From positions 1-64,000 of the forward strand of contig UWOR01000013.1 of assembly GCA_900604495.1 (NCBI GenBank): 64,000 bases of DNA. The letters are read 5' to 3'. The notes under the pieces are model-generated. The model saw nothing but the letters and a program-made list of their open reading frames with translations, had not been told where the DNA came from and ran no database searches. The translations under genes were made by a program, and so were the position numbers. Below, one piece after another: positions 60,073-64,000 of this stretch (its first letter is position 1; the number at the start of each line of letters is the position of its first letter). Origin of the DNA: Desulfovibrio sp. Marseille-P6017 (GTDB lineage Bacteria; Bacillota_A; Clostridia; Peptostreptococcales; Peptostreptococcaceae).

Positions 60073-60750
60073 TTATATTTGGGTTATCTGGTTTTGTGCG
60101 TATACTGTGAATTCAGATTCTATATAATTGTATATATATACATCTAAACTTCCATTAAAATTGTAATTTGAAAAATCTATGAAAACTTCATCCTCTAAAT
60201 TAATTGATAGCGTATTATCTATCTTACCTTTGTTATTTAACTCTGTGCGTCTTTCTATAATTAACTTTGGTGTTTCATTTGTATTTAAACTTAATTTAGC
60301 TACTTCATTATTATTTTCATCTTTAATTATTAATACCTCATTAATAACTTCAGACTTAAATTTTATTGCATTTTCTATATTAACTTTTTCATTATTTTTA
60401 TTCATACCTTGATTTTCATAATTTAAAGTTAATGCAACATCATATGTCTTAGATAAATTATTTCTATCAGTTAATATTCCTTTATATTCATTACTATTTT
60501 CTACTCTATTTAAAATTAAATCATCACTTATTTTAATTAATGAAGAGCTTATATTAGAGCTATCTAAGTTTTTTATTTCTTCAACTATTTGTTGCCCTAC
60601 AAGTGTTGTTTGTTGTCTATCTTCACTTTTTTTATTAAACTTGACCATATTTATAATAAGCTGCGTTATAGATAATACTATAATCGATGCAATAGCAAGA
60701 CTTACTAAAATCTCAATTAAGCTGAATCCTTTTTTATCCTTTTTTATCAT
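60073..60750 (-). CDS. pilV: minor pilin (PilV-like), probably truncated
   Basis: A 225-residue prepilin: leader MIKKDKKG, cleavage site G|FSLIE with Glu at +5, helix ILVSLAIASIIVLSITQLIINMV. It is followed by an all-beta head with many Asn/Ile strands. The frame stops at 60073 in ITQI, and related sequence seems to continue in another frame (see 59922-60072), so the natural protein may have been about 275 residues. It lies 6 bases after pilO. Confidence 0.75.
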   Translation of the reverse strand: MIKKDKKGFSLIEILVSLAIASIIVLSITQLIINMVKFNKKSEDRQQTTLVGQQIVEEIKNLDSSNISSSLIKISDDLILNRVENSNEYKGILTDRNNLSKTYDVALTLNYENQGMNKNNEKVNIENAIKFKSEVINEVLIIKDENNNEVAKLSLNTNETPKLIIERRTELNNKGKIDNTLSINLEDEVFIDFSNYNFNGSLDVYIYNYIESEFTVYAQNQITQI

Positions 60751-60756
60751 ATTTAC

Positions 60757-62019
60757 CTACTTTTTAATAACACTTATATTAGAGCCTTCACCGGCTACAG
60801 TTACTCTTGGCCTCTCTTTATCATCACTATTTATATTTACATTTATTTTTTTATTTGTGTTGTTTTTTACAGTTAATTTTATACCTGACTTATCATTACT
60901 ATTAAGCCTTGGTTCACTATTTATATCGATATTTATATTTTCTGAGTTTGGCTTAAACTCAGCCACCTTATTTTCCCCTGGATATAAATTTTTTGAAGTT
61001 CTATATGTATAGTAATATTTGTTTCCTTCATTTTTTAATGTTATTTCAATAGTTTCTATTCCAACATTATCAGCTTCTATATATGTGCTTCTTTGAGAAT
61101 CATTTGACTTACCAATTGTCACAGTTGGTAAGTCTGATGACTCTGGGTTAACTTCTATTATAAAATCACTTTTACTATCTGCATTGCTTGTCCCCGAAAA
61201 TCCTACTGATGTATTCATTGAATTAAATGGAATTTCTTTTCCTGATAACTCTGATATATCCCAGTTTTCATAATAAGATTTTATATCACCTAAGTTTGGT
61301 ATTGCATAAAATTCTAAATTTATACTACCTGAAACCTTGTCGTCTGCATCAGTTGTAATACTACAATTTGTTATAACTATTTTTTTAGTACTTTTTTCTA
61401 TTTTACTTATAAATGTTTTTAACTGAGAAAAAGTACCTTTATAAGTTAATGTTGCTGACATCTGTTCAACTGTAATTTCTGAGCTATCTTCTTGATTTTC
61501 CGTACTTTCATTTTGAACATTGTTTTCATCAGTAGAAGTATCTATACTAACTTCTTCATCTATATTTGAATTAATTACTTCTTGTGTTGAATTCTCAGCA
61601 TTTTCATACCTTTCTACTAACTGATGGATGCTACTATTTTGTTTCATTATATTTGAAAAGGTACTAGATTCCACACTTTTAACTTCTAGCTCTGTAAAAC
61701 TTAAGTCACCAGTAAGCTCACTATCTAATAGCATACTGTTTAAATCAAGAATTAAATTTTCTTGAATTATATAAGAGTAATACTTAGATGCTTTTACATC
61801 TAAAGTTGAGTACATAGAGTTTATTCTATCTTGTTTTTGTTCTAAACTTCTAATAGTATCTATAACCTCATTATATTTATCTTCTACTTCATTTCGTTGA
61901 ATCTCTAGAGCTTCTACTTTTTGAGTTTGCTTTGAGTATACAAACTGATAGTAAATTGCCCCTACTAATACAATGCCTAAGGAGCTTAACATAATTTTTT
62001 CTCTTTTGCTTATTTTCAT
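60757..62019 (-). CDS. pilO: PilO-like pilus assembly protein with long C-terminal extension
   Basis: An inner-membrane alignment protein, 420 residues against ~200 in most PilO. One transmembrane helix (~10-28), a coiled coil (~30-85), a ferredoxin-like PilO domain with an acidic linker (rich in D, E, N, S; ~150-185), then an extra ~150-residue beta-rich domain (~270-420). It overlaps nothing and lies 2 bases after pilN. It should form a PilN-PilO dimer below the pilus. Confidence 0.82.
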   Translation of the reverse strand: MKISKREKIMLSSLGIVLVGAIYYQFVYSKQTQKVEALEIQRNEVEDKYNEVIDTIRSLEQKQDRINSMYSTLDVKASKYYSYIIQENLILDLNSMLLDSELTGDLSFTELEVKSVESSTFSNIMKQNSSIHQLVERYENAENSTQEVINSNIDEEVSIDTSTDENNVQNESTENQEDSSEITVEQMSATLTYKGTFSQLKTFISKIEKSTKKIVITNCSITTDADDKVSGSINLEFYAIPNLGDIKSYYENWDISELSGKEIPFNSMNTSVGFSGTSNADSKSDFIIEVNPESSDLPTVTIGKSNDSQRSTYIEADNVGIETIEITLKNEGNKYYYTYRTSKNLYPGENKVAEFKPNSENINIDINSEPRLNSNDKSGIKLTVKNNTNKKINVNINSDDKERPRVTVAGEGSNISVIKK

Positions 62020-62021
62020 AA

Positions 62022-62573
62022 TTAGTTACCTCCATTTAATGTACATTTTATATTAAATGCATACACACCTTCTAATGATGTATTTTCTGATATTGTACCT
62101 ATATGTACATCCTGAAGTATATCTAACTTTTTCAATCTATTTTCAATTTCACCTATAGATGTTCTTGTATTTGATATTGCTTCTATATTTATTAAATTAT
62201 CATTAATATTCATACTTTCAAATGATACGTCTGATGGTAAAGTTGAACTAATACTATCAATTACATTTATAGTTACAATATCTCTTGAACTTATAGCTTC
62301 AGTTACTTCATTTATTTGTTTTTCATATTTATACAATATATCTAACTTTGTATTAACGTCCTCTGAAATTTTTATTTTGCTTTTAATTTCTTCTGACTCT
62401 AATTTAGCATTATATAACTCTATTTCTTTGTTATATAAATATATTTTTGCCATATTTATAGATGCACTACCTATTATTAATGCTCCTACTAACCCGGCTG
62501 TAATGTAAATATATTTATCTGATGTATCTTTTTTTAGATTCTCATAATGTTTAAAAAAGTTTATATCTGCCAT
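62022..62573 (-). CDS. pilN: PilN-like pilus assembly protein
   Basis: A 183-residue bitopic protein: a short cytosolic N-terminus (ADINFFKHYENLKK, which should bind PilM), one transmembrane helix (~22-45) and a coiled-coil plus ferredoxin-like periplasm-side domain. The gap to pilM is 12 bases. In C. difficile pilM and pilN are fused, as I recall; here they are separate genes. Confidence 0.85.
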   Translation of the reverse strand: MADINFFKHYENLKKDTSDKYIYITAGLVGALIIGSASINMAKIYLYNKEIELYNAKLESEEIKSKIKISEDVNTKLDILYKYEKQINEVTEAISSRDIVTINVIDSISSTLPSDVSFESMNINDNLINIEAISNTRTSIGEIENRLKKLDILQDVHIGTISENTSLEGVYAFNIKCTLNGGN

Positions 62574-62585
62574 AATTCCCCCTTG

Positions 62586-63626
62586 TTATCTAATCAAAGA
62601 TCCAATTGCATTTAAATAATTATCTATATTGTCAATATCTATAGTAAATTCATTAAATTTTATATTTTTTATTTTTCTAATCGGAACCTCAATTTTTTCT
62701 TTTAAATATCCGTGAATATCATATAAGCTAGAAACTCCACCTAGAATATAAACATTATCTACTGTATTTCCAATATGCTTATTATTATAGAATCTAATTA
62801 TTCTTTCTATTTCATCTGATAAGTTTTGTATAAATATCATTTCATCATACGATATATCTGTATAGTTACTTCTAATTATCCTTGTAAAATCTAGTACACC
62901 ATTTCTATAAACATGTATTGATGTAAAGCTAGATCCTATATCAATGAATACATTTGTTAAAGAAGAGTCGTAGGATTCTTCATTGATTAAATCTGTTCGA
63001 GTAATTAATTTACTTAAAGAGTTAAATGTTACATCTAAAGATACAGGCTTTAACTTTAAACTTTTTAACAAATCATAATACCCTCTAGCCATTTTTTCAG
63101 GATATGCTATAACATACACTTTTATCTTTATATTATCATCTTGTTTAATTTCATCTTGCTCTATATACTGAACAATATAGTCATTTAAATTTATTGGAAG
63201 GTACTGCTCCATTTCAAACTTTATTACACTCTCAACTTCATCTTCTTCTACTTTTGGTATTAGGATTTCTCTATTTATAATAGTTGTTGAGTTTGTTGTG
63301 AAACTTGCATATTTTGATTTTATTTTATTTTCATTAAATAATATTTGAATTTTATCAGTTAATATCTTTTCATTTATAATTAATCCATCTTTCACACAAT
63401 TTTTTGGTGTCTCAAATTCTAGACACTTATTTATAATTAATTTTCCTTTATAATATTTGCCTACTACTAATTTTGTGTACTCACTTCCAATATCAAATGA
63501 AACTACCTCATTTTTTATTTCTTTTTCTTTTTGTTGCTTACTTTTAACTTTTTTTCTTTTCTTTTTTGTTAAATCTTTTATATCCATACTCATAAGCTCT
63601 TTTAGACTTATTTTCTTAGCTTCCAA
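62586..63626 (-). CDS. pilM: PilM actin-like ATPase of the pilus
   Basis: An actin-like cytosolic protein, ~346 residues. FDIGSEYTKLVVG (phosphate 1) and FIDIGSSFTSIHV (phosphate 2) mark the fold, with YILGGVSSLYDIHGYLKEK near the end. The N-terminus is basic (KDLTKKKRKKVKSKQQK), unusual for PilM. The TTG at 63626 is the likely start, because AGAGGTGG lies just upstream; a GTG three codons earlier overlaps it. The start is not certain. Confidence 0.85.
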   Translation of the reverse strand: MEAKKISLKELMSMDIKDLTKKKRKKVKSKQQKEKEIKNEVVSFDIGSEYTKLVVGKYYKGKLIINKCLEFETPKNCVKDGLIINEKILTDKIQILFNENKIKSKYASFTTNSTTIINREILIPKVEEDEVESVIKFEMEQYLPINLNDYIVQYIEQDEIKQDDNIKIKVYVIAYPEKMARGYYDLLKSLKLKPVSLDVTFNSLSKLITRTDLINEESYDSSLTNVFIDIGSSFTSIHVYRNGVLDFTRIIRSNYTDISYDEMIFIQNLSDEIERIIRFYNNKHIGNTVDNVYILGGVSSLYDIHGYLKEKIEVPIRKIKNIKFNEFTIDIDNIDNYLNAIGSLIR

Positions 63627-63653
63627 TATCTCCACCTCTTTACTTATTAATTA

Positions 63654-64000
63654 CTATATACTATCGTACATGCTTGTCATAGGTAACATAATAGATACAA
63701 CTATAAATCCTACTACAATTCCCATTACTACTATAAGTAAGGGCTCTATCATTGCTGAAGTAGCTTGTATTTGACTTTCTAATTCATCATCATAAAAGTC
63801 TGCTGTTTTATACATTATGTCATCTAATGTACCTGACTCTTCTCCTATTTTTACCATCGTAGCCATCATTTTAGGAAATATATTACTGTTACTAATAGGT
63901 TTATATATTCCTTCACCTCTAACTACAGATTCTCTCATTTTTAATATAACTTCTTCTGCAATTTTATTTCCAACTATATCCGCTATTAGCTCTAACGCTC
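63654..64000 (-). CDS. pilC: PilC/GspF inner-membrane platform protein, C-terminal part (partial)
   Basis: The last ~115 codons of a T2SF/PilC-like protein, with the frame open to the window edge. The motif MATMVKIGEESGTLDDIMYKTADFYDDE and the final transmembrane helix IEPLLIVVMGIVVGFIVVSIMLPM are typical. It is the base of the pilus motor. The 5' end and any pilB lie to the right of the window. Confidence 0.92.
   Translation of the reverse strand, partial: ALELIADIVGNKIAEEVILKMRESVVRGEGIYKPISNSNIFPKMMATMVKIGEESGTLDDIMYKTADFYDDELESQIQATSAMIEPLLIVVMGIVVGFIVVSIMLPMTSMYDSI

Overview
The window comes from a low-GC, endospore-forming anaerobic Firmicute, most likely of the family Peptostreptococcaceae (the Clostridioides / Paraclostridium / Romboutsia / Asaccharospora group). 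This rests on four things: the 5' part of a 16S rRNA gene at the left edge, the sporulation genes spoIIE, spoVT, yabP, yabQ and a spoVB-like flippase, the very A+T-rich non-coding DNA, and a gene order that I recall as close to Clostridioides difficile. The genus cannot be fixed by eye. Almost every gene is on the minus strand, so transcription runs right to left. The nearby rRNA operon and the DnaA boxes suggest an origin-proximal location, which is an inference.

Layout by position: 1-0.6 kb is the start of an rRNA operon on the minus strand, with its promoter and leader. 0.7-8.3 kb holds two small unknown proteins, a CtpA-type protease, 5-formyl-THF cyclo-ligase, a LonB-like protease, a membrane protein with a PrcB-like tail, and a transketolase split into two genes. 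8.4-11.7 kb is the acpS / CBS protein / lipoprotein / alr / mazE / mazF cluster, close to the Bacillus ydcB-ydcC-alr-ndoAI-ndoA order. 12-18.9 kb is a full F-type ATP synthase operon (atpZ-I-B-E-F-H-A-G-D-C). Its c subunit carries the sodium-binding signature, and its epsilon subunit is only 86 residues long. 19.3-32.5 kb holds housekeeping genes: upp, rpiB, a Sua5-type tRNA-modification enzyme, a ZIP metal transporter, prfA, prmC, a YqhQ-like protein, tdk, rpmE, rho, glpX, a 36-residue membrane peptide, galU and an exported PepF-like peptidase. 32.5-32.9 kb is non-coding and carries a dense cluster of DnaA boxes. 32.9-47.2 kb is the conserved cell-division and sporulation block spoIIE-ppx-divIC-yabQ-yabP-yabO-hup-yabN(mazG)-yabM-spoVT-prsA-mfd-pth.

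47.2-64.0 kb is a type IV pilus (T4P) locus that runs off the right edge. It holds pilC (partial), pilM, pilN, pilO, three minor-pilin-type genes, a 1588-residue PA14-containing surface protein, a major-type pilin, pilT, two prepilin peptidases and a processive glycosyltransferase. The pilin has its own promoter and a clear c-di-GMP-II riboswitch whose 3' end overlaps a terminator. That predicts that c-di-GMP switches pilin transcription on. The pilT reading frame is broken by what looks like one missing G, and the pilV-like gene appears to have lost its C-terminus by frameshift.

The most novel points are: the giant PA14 / alpha-beta-domain protein inside the pilus operon, as a candidate tip adhesin; the riboswitch-controlled stand-alone pilin beside a broken retraction ATPase; the DnaA-box cluster next to spoIIE; the long hairpin that covers the spoIIE ribosome binding site; and the sodium-type ATP synthase with a natively short epsilon subunit.
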